A stretch of 64,000 bases of DNA. It comes from Castor canadensis (lineage: Eukaryota > Chordata > Mammalia > Rodentia > Castoridae). This document shows positions 1 through 11,723 of this stretch, in pieces. Location of the stretch: positions 39,809,638 through 39,873,637 of the forward strand of contig NC_133398.1 in assembly GCF_047511655.1 (NCBI RefSeq). Direction: 5' to 3'. Under the pieces are notes generated by a model. It was not told the origin of the DNA. It was given only the letters and a program-made list of their open reading frames with translations, and made no database searches. How positions within the stretch are numbered: the stretch's first letter is position 1; every line of letters begins with the position of its first letter. The position numbers and the translations under genes were made by a program.

Positions 1-365
1 TATGAAGGAGAACATACGATTTTTGGTCTTTTGGGCCAAGCTAACCTCACTCAGAATGATGTTCTACAATTCCAACCATTTACCAGCGAATGATAACATT
101 TTGTTCTTCTTCATGGCTGCATAAAATTCCATTGTGTATAGATACCACATTTTCTTAATCCATTTATCAGTGGTGGGGCATCTTGGCTGTTTCCATAACT
201 TGGCTATTGTGAATAGTGCCGCAATAAACATGGGTGTGCAGGTGCCTCTGGAGTAACCTGTGTCACATTCTTTTGGGTATATCCCCAAGAGTGGTATTGC
301 TGGATCAAATGGTAGATCAATGTCTAGCTTTTTAAGTAGCCTCCAGATTTTTTGAAAAGGAGCAT
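1..365 (-). mobile_element. LINE-1 ORF2 3' fragment (antisense)
   Basis: The minus strand reads as the C-terminal end of L1 ORF2: a 74-residue open stretch at 64-288 with the typical '[17 protein letters not shown]' block. The fragment continues to about 365, where similarity to the L1 pattern fades. It is cut off by the window edge on the left, so the 3' UTR and poly(A) are not visible. The same block recurs at 24.4-24.6 kb, which shows one rodent L1 family active at several sites. The right boundary is approximate. Confidence 0.85.
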
Positions 366-524
366 TACTTTTAAGTAGACATAATTGTTAAGTTGCTGGT
401 AGTCAGATATTGAGAGGAAGTACTGTCAAAGCATGACAGATGATACACAAAGAAGGTAAGGGGCTGTGTCTATGTTTTTCATGGGCCAGGTCCCCCCCAA
501 ACCTCCTTTTGATAGAAGAATTTA

Positions 525-606
525 GCTTCTCCTCTGTCATCTTTTCTTCATTTCTTTCCTCTTCCCTCCCTTTCTCTCTCCTCCTTTTCTCCCTCCCTCC
601 CTTTCT
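525..606. repeat. Polypyrimidine (CTT/CCT) low-complexity tract
   Basis: Almost pure C/T on the plus strand with short ttcc and ccct units. The open frame on the opposite strand here is only a translation of this tract (K/R/E-rich) and is not a gene. Confidence 0.8.
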
Positions 607-611
607 TCCTT

Positions 612-710
612 CCATGTAGCTATGTAGCACAGGCTGGCCTCAAACTTGCAATTCTCCTGCCTTCACCTCCCATGTGCTGGGATTACAGGCATGTATCACC
701 ATGCTTGGCT
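612..710 (-). mobile_element. B1-like (7SL-derived) SINE fragment
   Basis: Plus strand carries the reverse complement of a B1/Alu-type monomer: 'caggctggcctcaaacttg', then 'ctgggattacaggcatgta'. The RNA polymerase III B-box side is degraded. No clear target-site duplication was found. Confidence 0.8.
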
Positions 711-997
711 CCTCTAACTCCTTCAAGCCTTCTATTTTTGAGGCAGTCAGAATAAATGCCCTGATCTTACACAGTACCAGAATATTAAAGTGGGAAAGGG
801 TTTTATATACCAGGGCTACTGATATTTTGAGGGAGTCATAGATCTTGAGGATTTGGTGCAAGCTGTGGACCCTTTCCCGATATTTTTGCAGGTAATTTTA
901 AGGGAAGCTTCACCCCATTCCCAAATCATCCATTGATTTCTTAGGGCAAATTCTCAACTAGTGTGTGTATGTGGTGTATATGCATGTACACACTCGT

Positions 998-1005
998 GTG
1001 TATGT

Positions 1006-1043
<38 letters not shown>
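998..1043. repeat. (TG)n microsatellite
   Basis: About 45 bp of alternating T and G with a few interruptions on its left shoulder from about 962. Flanking sequence from 711 to 2030 otherwise shows no gene or classifiable repeat; open frames such as 1411-1764 lack any family likeness. Confidence 0.9.
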
Positions 1044-1045
<2 letters not shown>

Positions 1046-2029
1046 ATTCCATAGACCCTGATTATTTTGAACCAATTAGTAGGGCTGTGTTCTAAATCAC
1101 ACAAAGAAAATCACTCTTCTACCAATGGGAGGGCATCTAATCCCTTTTGTACCCTTGTGCTTTGGAACAGATATGTTTAATCTCTTGTCTGTAGAATATG
1201 TCAAATTCTAATCCAGTAGCAACTGATGTTCCATTTAAGGTTTGGGGACATAGAAGTGATCATTACAACATCAGTAACAAACTTACGTCTCCATTAAACA
1301 TCAAATGGGTTTACATTCCCAAACCCATGCTGGAAGGAAAGATCCCAAAATATTAATTAATGGACTTCTCTAGATAGTGAGAATGTGAGTACATTAAATT
1401 TTGTCATGTTGTGTGTATTTCTAAGTTAGCTATAGTGAATATGTATTTGGGAGTATCAAAAAAATCCCAGATTTTAAGAAAATCAATAGGCTACAAAGCA
1501 ATGCAATTAGCATCCAGCTATTTAATAGCTGATAAAACAAAAATGGGTATGTCAGATTCATTCAAGTGCTCTCCAGCTCTCCAGAGACAAGCAGGCATCC
1601 TGCAAAGCCAACCAAGGCCAAATTTAATTAAGCCTGAAATTAATTATGAAAACAAATCATGTCTGGATCTGATTTCCAGATCTAGAAAAGTAGATTTTTC
1701 GGTTTTCCCTAACCTCAATCTCTGCGTCTTTTTTAGAAGTATGAACTACATTTTAGGTATTTAAAATTGTCCATAGAAACTTGCTATTTGTAGTTACAAA
1801 TGCATTGCAGCACCTGTTTGTTGAGATTACATGATTTTCCTTGTGTGTTATGTTGATTTGATGTGTTGCATTAGGTTTCTAAATATTGAAACATCCTTGA
1901 ATTCTGGGGATGAGTCCTTTTGGTTTCTTAGGCTTATTCTTTCAATGTTGACTTTGACTCTCTGAAACACTTGTGGTGGGGTAGAGGTGAGGGCTAAGAT
2001 TTGTAGGTTGGTTTATATATGAGGCACTT

Positions 2030-3480
2030 ATTTATTTAATTTTACTTAAAATTGATACATAAAATTACACATTTGTGGGACGCATTGTGTAATGTTCAAG
2101 TCAGAGTAAGAATATCTACCTTCTCAAACATTCATTATTTCTTTGTGGTAAAAACATTCAAAATCCTCTCTTTAGCTCTTTTGAAATATACAGGACATTA
2201 TTATTAGCTATAGTTCTGCTACTATGCAATAGAACTCTAGAACTTATTTCTCCTATGTAATTGTAACTTAATATTCATTGACCAAACTTTCCACATCCTT
2301 CCTCCCTTCTCTACTCTCCCCAGCCTCAGGGAACCACTAATTATACTCTCAGCTTCTATGAGATCAACATTTTTAGATTTCACATGGGTGAGATTATGTA
2401 TTTGTCTTTCCATGCCTGGCTTATTTCACTTAGCATAATTTCTTCCAGTTCTATCCATGTTGTTACACATGATAGAATTTTATCTTTTCTTATGGTACAA
2501 TGGTATTCTCTTGTGCATATGTACCACATTTTTTGTATTCATTCATCAGTTGATGGACACTTAGGTTGATTCTGACTCTTGGCTATTTTGAATAGTGCTG
2601 CAGTCAACATAGCAGGTGTCTCTTTGGCATATGGCTTTCATTTCCTTTGGGTATATACTCAGTAGTGGGATTGCTGGATCATATGGTAGTTTTATCTTTA
2701 ATTTTTTGAGGAACCTCCATACAATTTTCCATAATGGTTGTACTAATTTACATTCCCACAAACAGTGGCAAGAATTCTCTTTTTCCCCACATCCTTTCCA
2801 GCCCTTGTTAGTTTTTGACTCTGATATTATACTAACATGTGTAGGGTGATATCTCATTGTAGTTTTATTTTGCATCTCCTTGATCATCAGCAGTTTTGAG
2901 CATTTTTTCATATGCCTATTGCCCAATCAATGTCTTCTATTATGAAATGTTCATTTAGGTCCCTTGCTCATTTTAAAATCAGCTTTTTTTTTGTTGTGGT
3001 ACCGGGTCTTGAGCTCAGGGCCTACACCTTGAGTTACTCTGCCAGCCCATTTTTGTGATGGGTTTTTTCAAGATAGGGTCTCTTGAACTGTTTGTCTGGG
3101 CTGGCTTCAAACCGTGATCCTTCTCATCTTTGCTTCCCGAATAGCGGATTATAGGCTGAGCCAGTGGCCCCCTGCTTAAAATCAGCTTTTTTCCCCCCCA
3201 CTATTGAGTTGTTTGAGTTCCTTTCATTGGTCTAGATTTTAATCTCTTGTCAGAAGAATAGTTTGTACATACTTCCTCCTGTTCAATAGATTGTTTTTTC
3301 ATTCTGTTGTTTTCCATGCAGAAGCTTTTTAGCTCGATGTAATTCCATTTGTCTCTCTCTGATGTTGTTGCCTGTGCTTTTGCGGTCTTATGCAAAATGT
3401 CCTTACTCATTCCAAAGTCCAGAAACATTTTCCCTGTTTTCTTCTAGTTAGTTTCAGGCCTCACTTTATTTAATCCATTT
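2030..3480 (-). mobile_element. Old LINE-1 3' half (antisense), split by a SINE
   Basis: Reading the minus strand gives L1 ORF2 C-terminal sequence followed by 3' UTR. The plus strand shows the mirror landmarks 'tttgggtatatactcagtag' and 'tgctggatcatatggtag' near 2650-2690. The ORF2 remnant (121 residues at 2561-2926) contains 'LWECKLVQPLWKIVWRFLKK', a known L1 ORF2 motif, with stops elsewhere. The copy resembles old L1MA-type elements and is paralogous to the piece at 60.1-61.1 kb. A composite SINE at 2990-3177 interrupts it. Confidence 0.85.
2990..3177 (-). mobile_element. ID-B1 composite SINE in L1
   Basis: Reverse-oriented element: an ID-like half ('gtaccgggtcttgagctcag') joined to a B1-like half ('gatagggtctcttgaactg'). 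It is flanked by a 15-bp target-site duplication, aaaatcagctttttt, at 2975-2989 and 3178-3192, so it was inserted by L1-type target-primed reverse transcription into an already resident L1. The long T run at its left edge is its poly(A) tail on the minus strand. Confidence 0.85.
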
Positions 3481-4519
3481 TAAACTTTTTTTTTTGAAGA
3501 TAGTCCCCAGGTTTTGACATGAAGTATCAGAACATGAGGAAGAACAGTTGGAGCTTGGAAATCAGAAGACTGGTTAGAATTTTGGCTTGCTGGATCAGGT
3601 TCCAGGATGTCCTTTGTGATAGAGAAATCAAGTAATGGGAGAAGTGGAAGGGAAGCAAAAAGAAGTCATAGAAGCTAGGCCAAATACATAATGAATAGGG
3701 AAGGAGGACAAAGACTTAAAAAGATACAAGAGATTAATATTTTGCAGGGGAGACTTGGGAACATCTGTTCAATGGGAGGTGTACAGTGCTGCAAGAGATT
3801 TGGGGAAGAGAAGAAGGAGTTTTAGAGAAGGGTTGCTCAAGTGCGTATGACTGAAGTCTCCTTTAATATTTTTCTTGAGAGAAGCAAGCAAAGATTACTT
3901 CATTTTTGGAGGAGAATTTGATGTTTGTTGCTCTGATTCTGTTTCTCGTTTGTTGTATTTTGTGTTTCTGTTTTTCTTTCTTTTCTTTAAACTTGGACTT
4001 GTGGGTAGGTAGGCATATTACCATTTGAGCCACTCTGCCAGTTCTCTTTTTCTCTGGATTACATACACTAGATATTTGCCTAAAAGATGTTATTTTTCAG
4101 AAATCTATTTATTGGACTTACTACTTTCATGAATGTCTTTCTAATTCTTTTACTTTGCCTTTATTTCTATTCTCTTGCTTTATTTTTTTTTCCAGGTATT
4201 TGAGCCAAATATTAAGTTAATATATTTTAATACTGAGTTCTCTTTTATTTCTATTACTAAGTGAATTTTAAAAAATAGTGAAAATATTTAAGGCTAAAAA
4301 TTGAATGCTGGGTTGGATGTGAGGCTTTCAGAGAATGCCTTGTCTATAGATAGCAAGGAAATATTTACTCTGCTTTCAAGATCTGAACTATCAAGTTTTC
4401 TTGTGTCCATGAGAGAAATAACATGTCAAGATGCTAAAGCAGCTTGTTTTTCCTAGGATAAGCCTTTCTGTTTATGCCTATGCCAGCCTGGACTGTCATC
4501 CTATTTACACTATCTGCCT
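3481..4519. other. No gene seen; A/T-rich intergenic DNA
   Basis: About 1 kb without an open frame of note or a repeat I can name. A purine-rich stretch at 3530-3840 and a T-rich stretch at 3950-4260 are the only compositional features. Confidence 0.5.
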
Positions 4520-4965
4520 AACTGGGCTTTTTATTGTTGAAATGGAGTCTCACTAACTTTTTTCCCAGACTGGCCTCTAACCTTGATTTTCCCAATCCTT
4601 GTTTCCTGAGTAGCTAGGATTATAGGTGTGCCTGTAAAAAAAATTAAAAAAAAATTTTTTTAAGATGCTTAAAAATTTTTTAAGATGGAGTCTTTTGCTG
4701 TACACACCCAAGCTGGCCTCAAGCTTGAAAGCTTCCCACCTCAGCCTCCCAAGTAGTTGGGATTATAGGCATGTACCACCTAGCACATCTTTTGTGAAAA
4801 GGTGTAAGATCTATGTCTAGATGAATTTTTTTTGTTTTGTTTCATTTGTTTCTGTGCTCGTTTGAGAGGGTCTTGCTATGTATCCCCGGCTGGTCTGGAA
4901 CTCCTGATCCTCCTGCTTTAGCCTTCAACCTACTGGGAATATAGGCATGTACTGCCATACCTGGT
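4520..4965 (-). mobile_element. Three B1-like SINE monomers in a row (antisense)
   Basis: Three separate 7SL-type monomers lie head-to-tail at about 4520-4636, 4675-4795 and 4835-4965. Each has the 'gactggcctc' or 'gctggcctcaag' box and a 'gggattataggcatgtac'-like box in reverse orientation. They differ clearly from one another, so they look like independent insertions in a SINE-prone site rather than a tandem amplification. Confidence 0.75.
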
Positions 4966-5242
4966 TACAGATTCATTTTTGTGAATGTCTGGTTAAAGGA
5001 GTTTTAAAATTTGGGTAAAAAACATTTATTTTTAAATTTTTGATTAATATGTATTAATTGTACATATTAATGAGGTTTACTGTGATATTTAAGGAAAGCC
5101 AGTGAGAAGATATATTTCTACACATGCATACAGTGTACACTCATCAAACCAACTCAAAATATATGAAAGAAATATATTTGGAGTGAGATAGTTTTCTCTG
5201 GCACATTTGAAATCTGAAACATATAAAGCAGAGTTGATGACC

Positions 5243-5257
5243 TGAAAGGAAGAAGCA

Positions 5258-5302
<45 letters not shown>

Positions 5303-5633
5303 AAGAATCTGTGACCATTGCAAGCAGCAGGTCTTTGTAGGGAGAGGAGACCTGAGAGGGACCCTCGGCCATCAGAGTAACACTCTGAGAGGGGCGAGAG
5401 CATGGTTCTTTTATAGGCTGGGGTTTTTAAGCATCCTGTGGTGGGAAAAGGGAGGTTGGAGGGGGATTGGCATTAGAAAAAATGATTGCAAAGGGAGAAT
5501 GGGGGGAGGGTGCTAGACATTATCAGGAAGGTCATTGGGATTGGGCAGCCAGCCATACATGTTGTTTTTCTTTGGCTCTTTTATCAAAGGTAGCCATGTT
5601 TGCATTGTTTTAGTGTTTCCCAATATTTCAGCA
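5243..5633 (-). repeat. ERV-F 3' LTR
   Basis: 391 bp with TG...CA ends, matching the right-hand LTR at 12173-12529 over most of its length (for example 'gagagggaccctcggccatc' in both). It is longer than its partner mainly because of a (GA)n expansion at 5258-5303 near its U5 end. Confidence 0.9.
5258..5303. repeat. (GA)n microsatellite inside LTR
   Basis: About 46 bp of GA repeat within the 3' LTR only. The 5' LTR has just a short 'gagagagactgag' seed at the same place, so the expansion arose after integration. It makes the minus-strand open frames here S/L-rich artefacts. Confidence 0.9.
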
Positions 5634-5648
5634 TTCCAGGCTTTTTAT

Positions 5649-5654
<6 letters not shown>

Positions 5655-5697
<43 letters not shown>
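5655..5697. repeat. (TG)n microsatellite between env and 3' LTR
   Basis: Uninterrupted TG run of about 42 bp just inside the ERV-F 3' LTR, near where the polypurine tract should be. No clear polypurine tract is left. Confidence 0.9.
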
Positions 5698-5698
<1 letters not shown>

Positions 5699-5793
5699 AT
5701 AAGGGGTGTCACTGGTCTTCTGTCTACTTCCTGCTGGCCAGGGATGATGTGGGGGGTTGTTGAACCTGGAGAGTTTGTAGAAGCATGATGGCT

Positions 5794-6760
5794 TTAAATT
5801 GCTTCCCTGAGGTAGCCCGAGAAATGGCAGTAATACGCTCCTGGAAAAAATCTTTGGAGGATATTAATAAGACATGGTAGAAACATTAAAGCCAGACAAA
5901 CAAGGATGAGAGGAACTGCCAATGGAATGAGCCATGGGTACAAGGAGAAAAGGATATTAGTAGGCTGTGAGGATGTTAGCTGTTGTGCCTTATCTCTAAC
6001 TATGCCAGATTTATTGGTAAAGAAATAACAATCTTCCCCTAAGAGAGGCATAGCCCACCTTTTTCAGCTGTGACTTCTCACTCCTCTAATCCCCTCCTAT
6101 TTTGTAGGACCACCACCGCTAACGAGTCGATCTGATCTTGGATTGCAGAAATCTGTAAGGCAATGTTATTAAGGCTTTCTTTTACATCTGTGGATAGTTT
6201 TTGGAATTGGCTGAATGACACCCCTAATCTGGTCGTCCTGTCCCAATCCTGGATGAATGGCTCAGTCTCACTACTAGATGGGTGAGGCTGATATCTGTTT
6301 TTGTGCATATAAAGCTGATAATGGAGACAGGAATGATTTCTGAGTCAATAGTGTAGGAGACGGGGAATCAGAAAAACAAGTGTACAAACTCCCATCCAGT
6401 TAGTAGGTAGACATGTGTATGTGTCGGACCCACACAGAAAGAAGTTTCCTGTGGAGGGGGAGAGGCATCCCATTAATTCGAAAGAGAGGAGGGATTCTAG
6501 CTAGTCTGTGTTTTGTTCTTTTTCATGTGAGCAAAAGGAGTGAGGAAAGCCATTAAGAGGGATTGTAAGAGAGGGGAAGAAGCACTAGTGGGTGTGGGGG
6601 ACTCCATGATAAGTCGGTGGGTTGGTGGATAGAGGAAAAGCCGGGAGAGAGGTATGAATAACAGTTTGCAGTCACTTTTGGAGAAGGGATTTGGGTAGAG
6701 TCCTGGTATGTTAAAGATAGAATAGCATTGGGGAGGAGTCTTCCATTAAAGTCTGACAAG
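5794..6760 (-). pseudogene. env: ERV-F env remnant (mainly TM subunit)
   Basis: Minus-strand segments at 6078-6308 and 5794-6051 read as a retroviral transmembrane subunit. The first has a heptad-like helix ending in the conserved 'LQNRRGLE' block before the disulfide loop. The second has the TM ectodomain end followed by a long hydrophobic membrane span. The two are separated by a stop or frameshift near 6052-6077. A short segment at 6553-6759 may be SU remnant. The usual SU with signal peptide and CXXC is not recognisable. The protein would have been an envelope glycoprotein for fusion; the copy is clearly inactive. Confidence 0.75.
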
Positions 6761-6829
6761 GCTGTAGTGAGTAGCTAGATGAAATTTCATTGTCCTTTTC
6801 CTATCTACCTGTCTATCAAAAGGCAGGAA

Positions 6830-7105
6830 TGTTGGGGTTAACACTGAGGACAGCCATGTTAGGACCAGACCCTATACCCCCTTGTGGGTGGCTTACTGGA
6901 AACTCCCCACCCAACCCCAAAGACTAACAAAGGGACAGTTGCTAACCTTTATCTCCCCGGATGGGTGCCAAGGACAGTTGAGCAGAGAGTAACCTAACTA
7001 CAATTTATTTTTCTTGGTTGCCCAGCAACAGTATTTCTTTATGACCTTTTTGGTACTTTTTCATTAGCCCCCTATATTTATCCCAAGCTTGTGTGTGGCA
7101 GTGGG
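6830..7105 (+). mobile_element. LTR-like fragment inside ERV-F (plus orientation)
   Basis: Begins with TGTTGGGG and has the typical U3-like text 'aggaccagaccctata' and 'gtggcttactggaaact'. A related sequence in reverse orientation lies at about 44950-45205, which defines the family. It sits where ERV-F should continue from integrase to env, so it marks an insertion with deletion or a recombination junction. Its right end is not clean; the ERV-F integrase frame resumes near 7105-7115. No target duplication found. Confidence 0.6.
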
Positions 7106-9960
7106 CTCTAGCTCTCTTGTTGGTAGTGGGGAAAGCTTTGATCTATCCTGTTAAGGTGTTAATGAAAACTAGAAGATATCTGATGCACTTAATGGGGGGG
7201 CATATTAGTAAAATTCACTTGCCAGTCTGACCTGGATAAGTGACCTCTTGCCTGATGGGTGGGAAAGGTGGGGGAGCAGATGTTTGATTGGGGGTTAGTT
7301 TTAGAGCATATGTTGCAAGAGAATGATATTTCCTTTAGTGTTTTGTGGAAGTTAGGATTAGGAGCAATATGAGTTTTAATAAAAATGGAGTAAAGACAGA
7401 GGGTTAGAGTGGAAGACTTAATGGAAGGCAGTTAGTATGGATTTAATTTGTTGTTCTGGTAGAACAAGGGTATTATTAAGAAATCAGTATCCTTTGTGTT
7501 GGCTAGCCCCCTGAGTTTAATAGTTCTATCTCTTTTGGTGTGTAACTATAATGAATTGGTAGAATGGCCTGGGGGGCATTTGTTGGGCTGCCTATTTACC
7601 TGTGGTATCTGTCAGATTATGGCTAACAGATATGAAGGTGTCATTCTTTTGATGTCCCTTGCAGTGAAGGATGGCAGCTTTGTGAGGGAAGAGTGGCCAC
7701 TTGTAAAAGGGCCATAAGATGTTTTGCATTGGTAATTGGGGATCCCTTAGTTGTTAAGAAGTCCTGTTCTTTCCATATTTGGCTATTAGAATGGATGATA
7801 TGGTATGTGTATTTTTAATCTGTGTACATGTTAACTCTCTTGTCTTTTGCCCTTTGTAATGCTTGTGTAAGAGCATACAGTTCTGCCTGTTGGGAGGTAG
7901 TTGTAGAAGGAAGGCTATTTGTTTCTATTATAGTATATGTATTATTATTTGGGTGTCCCTCAACTATTGCATATTCTGCTGTAGCTGTAGAGGTAGTGGA
8001 GGCCTTTGTAGGTCTGCCATCTATAACCCAGGTGAGGGCGTCAGGTATGGGGGTGTCTAGGATGTGATGAAAAGTTGTGAGTCATCAAGTACCTGAATAC
8101 CATCATGAGCTGGGGGATCTGGGTTAGGGGGGATGTTTGAGGGTGAGAAGGTAGCAGGATTTAGTCACTGACATCACTGGAAAGTTAGATCAGATTGTAA
8201 GAGAAATGAGTGTAAGTAATCTGAACATGTGATGGGGAGATGGAGTTAAGAGCTTTGTGGCTAATTAAGTCTTGAATGTTGTGAGATGACCAGACTGTCA
8301 TAGATAAATTGCAAATTATTTCTTGAGCTTCTGGTATTAAGAGAGCTGCTGTGGCCAACACTTTTAGGCAGGCTGGTCAACAGCTGTAAATGGGGTCTAA
8401 TTATTTTGAGAGGTAGGCTATAGGAGCGATTGAATCTTCTGCACTTTGGACTACTAGGCCCAAAGCTTGGCCTTTGTCTGAGTGTAGTATAGATGAATAA
8501 TTTTATTAGGGTTTGGGATGGAGGTGCCCTTGATAACGGGTCAGAAGGGCCCTGGGGCAAGGTAAAGGCTCATCTAGGTCCCCTCTAGCAGACTTACATA
8601 GTGGTTTGGCTATTATTGAATAATTAGGAATCCAGATTCTAAAATGCCCAGTTAGTCCTAGAAAAGAAAGGATGTCTCTTTTTGTCTTAGGGGAAGGAAT
8701 TTGGAGTATGTTGATTTTTCTGTTTTTGAGGTATTTGACAATATCCCAGAGTTAATAAGAGTCCCATGAGTGAGACTAAAGTTGAGATAAGTTGGGCCTT
8801 ATTTTTTGATACCCGATATGTCAATAATGTGTGTAATGAATTAAGGAAAATAATGGTGTGGGTTTTACATAAGGATTTTGAGGGTTTGCATAGAAGGAGG
8901 TCATCTACATATTGGATGAGCTTGCTTGGGAAAAGATTGAGGGAATTGAGATCATTCTGTAGGGCTTGGCCAAAAAGATGAGGGGTGTCCCTGAATCTCT
9001 GGGGGAGAACTGTCCAGGTTAATTGTTGGGTGTGATGAGTAATGGGATCTGTTCACATGAAGGCAAATAAGGGTTGGGAGGAGGGATGTAAAGGAATTAT
9101 AAAGAAGGCATCCTTGAGATCTAGGACTGAAAAGAAAGAGGTTTGGGGAGGAATCTGGGAGAGAAGAGTATATGGGTTAGGAACCCTAGGATGAATAGGG
9201 TTAATGGCAGTATTGATTTTTTTTTTTTTTTTTGAGGTCTTGGACTAGCCATTGGGTTTTTTTATTTTTAACTGGGAGGATGGGAGTCTTATAAGGGGAA
9301 TTAACAGGGATTAAGAGATGAGAAGTTTTTAGTTGATCTATAATTTTAATCCCATATGTCTCTCCCTGCCCAAGGGATATTATGGGATGACGATGTGGGT
9401 GGAGGGGTCTTTAAGAGTAATCTTAACAGAAGTATGATGTGAAGCTATAGAGGGGTGGGATGTACCCCAAACTTGGGGACTGACTTCCTGTAAGAGGTGG
9501 GGAGAGGTTTTGGGCTGTGGAAGGTCTTGTATAGGGAGAATAAATTGTATGGGCTGGCCAGAATTAATGGACAGAATAAAAATGGTGGTTTTGAGTATAT
9601 GGAGTATATGTTGTCTTAATATTGGAAAGGGACAAGCTGGAATAACCAGGAAGGGTTGTGTAAAGGACTTAGATCCAAAGGTACAATGGAGAGGGGGTGT
9701 TAGCTGGGTGTGTTTGGTATGCCGTCTACTCCAACAATAGGGAAGGAGGCCTTTTTAAGGGAGCACGCATATTTGGTTAAAGCTGATCTGGATGTCCCAG
9801 TATCAAGGAAGAAAGAAATATGTTTTCCCAATACTGTCCCAGTTACCCATGGATCAATGGATTCACCAGTGGTGGGGGCTTTATATCTGCGTCTTGTCAG
9901 TCTCCTAGTGGAAACATTGGTATTGGATCCTTACTTGGGGGGGCTATTAGGAATTTGAGG
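7106..9960 (-). pseudogene. pol: ERV-F pol remnant (PR, RT, RNase H, partial IN)
   Basis: Minus-strand pol in pieces. Protease active site DTG is preserved at 9796-9804. RT motif YVDD is encoded at 8900-8911, with the following 'LLL' residues intact. RNase H text is legible near 7930-8060. The integrase core is seen at about 7110-7230, where the expected first catalytic Asp before 'FT' reads Asn and an in-frame stop precedes 'KAFPT'. The normal enzyme copies viral RNA into DNA and integrates it. Many stops and shifts break this copy; a poly(T) tract near 9219-9233 is also inserted. The C-terminal part of integrase is missing. Confidence 0.8.
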
Positions 9961-11402
9961 CTGTTTGTGAGGAAAAAGCTGTTTTCCCTGCCATCCTCCA
10001 GTGTCCCCTTTGTCCGCATTGTGGGCAAGGCCTTGTTGGTGGACATGGGTTAAGACAAGATTTTGCCCAGTGTCCCTTGTTTCCACATCAGAAGCAGGCC
10101 TCAGAGGGCTATTTGCCAGGTCCCTTGGATGGGTTTTTTGAGGCAGTATGGGGTGTCTGGTTTTGGTTTTGGAGGATGGAGGTCAGCATTTGATGTTTTG
10201 TGCAGGTATTTTTGTCCCTTAATTGTTTGTCTTCCTCACCCCTATTGTTAAAAACTTTAAAGGCTGTGTTTATTAACATTTGTTGGGGAGTCTGGGGACC
10301 CTTTTTAAGGGGCCTCTTTTGGAGTTTTCTTTAGATGTCTGGAGCTGACTGATAAAATGGAGATGTAAGAAAATAATGGCTCTCTTGGGAGGCAGGGTTT
10401 AAATTAGTGTATTTAATCATTGCCTCCATGAGGCAATTAAGAAAGAGGGCGAGGTTTTCATCTTGATAGCTCTATTGAGGCTCAGTCTTAGGTACTGCCT
10501 CAGCGGCAGGGGGATGTCTATTGGGATGCTGTTCATGGAGTTGGTTAGTGTGTTGTTCTGCTGCCTTCCATATTCTCTCCTTTTCATCCTCTATGAGGAT
10601 GTCATTAATAATGTTATAAATGTCACCCCGTTGAGGGCATAGGCCCAAATAAGATGGAGGAATTCCTTATGGTATCTTGTTAGATTGTCTGAAAAGGAGC
10701 CCAATTATTGTTCAATTTGGGAGATATCTAGCATAGAAAAGGGGACATAGACTCTGACTGTTTCTTCCACTGCTGTCACCTCTCATAGAAGGAGAATGGG
10801 GGCTAGAGGGGGATGTACAGATGTGGATAGTTGTAGGAGTATGGGAGTGTGCATTCGGGATTGGGTGTGAGGAGGAGACAAAGGAAGGAAAGGGGCCGTG
10901 ATTGAGAAAGGGTTTTCTAAGGAATGGAGGACAGCTAGTCTTCCTGAGAGGAGAGGGGGCTTGGAGGAATTGGGTTGGGGGGAAAGGGGGACCAATAAGG
11001 AGGTGGTTTATTGGCAGGATCTGGATCAAAAGTTGATGGGTGGGGATTAGGAGCAGGAGCTGAGGGGGAGGGGTGAGAATCAAGAAGAAGGACTTGGAGG
11101 GGGCTGCAGTTTGAACAAATTGATGGTCAGGACTTGAGATAAAAGAAAACCTGAAGATAAGGGGCCCCTTGCCATTTGCCGTTTCTCACAATAAAATTGT
11201 CAAGATCTTGGAGAATATTGGGATCAAAAGTGCCAAATTTAGGTCACTTTAAGAGTTATCTAATCTATATTGTGGCCAAATTTGTGTGGAAAAATGGATG
11301 AAATTTTTTGTTTTAAATCACCCTTTAGGCCTAATTTTGTGAGGTTATGTAGGAGACACCCAGGGGTGAGTCAGAGGAAATTTTAGACTGGGTATTGCCC
11401 AT
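9961..11402 (-). pseudogene. gag: ERV-F gag remnant
   Basis: The minus-strand ATG at 11400-11402 opens a matrix-like start 'MGNTQSKISSDSP', with Gly2 for myristoylation, which soon hits stops. A proline-rich stretch (10712-11083) fits the region between matrix and capsid. Near 9990-10100 two nucleocapsid zinc knuckles are visible: the first (C-x2-C-x4-H-x4-C) has an internal stop before its second Cys, and the second lacks its last Cys. Gag is the structural polyprotein; this one is broken. Confidence 0.75.
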
Positions 11403-11723
11403 GGCTGGGGTTAGGAAGTCTAGGGTGTCTCCCAGAGAAAGCTTACAAAACCAGAAAAAAGAACCTGGGGCAGTAGATAGACGTCTCTAACCTACATAGC
11501 CAGGGGCCAGACTCACTGGGGGGCCAAATGGCCAGAGGGTAAGAGGGAAGGGGAGAGATAGGAACAGTGAAGGTGAGAATGGCTGGAGTCTGATATACCG
11601 AAGCACCATGGAGTACCAGATGGAGAGGCCAGGTCTTACCCGTCCCTGTAGAAATTGGAGTTGGTGTTGAGTGTGCGGACTGGAATCGAAGGGCCCTGCA
11701 GGAGGTCACAGAGAAATGGAAAG

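Noticed and set aside
5089-5403. 104-codon frame with Ser/Leu repeats
   Set aside because: A translation of the (GA)n microsatellite in the ERV-F LTR.
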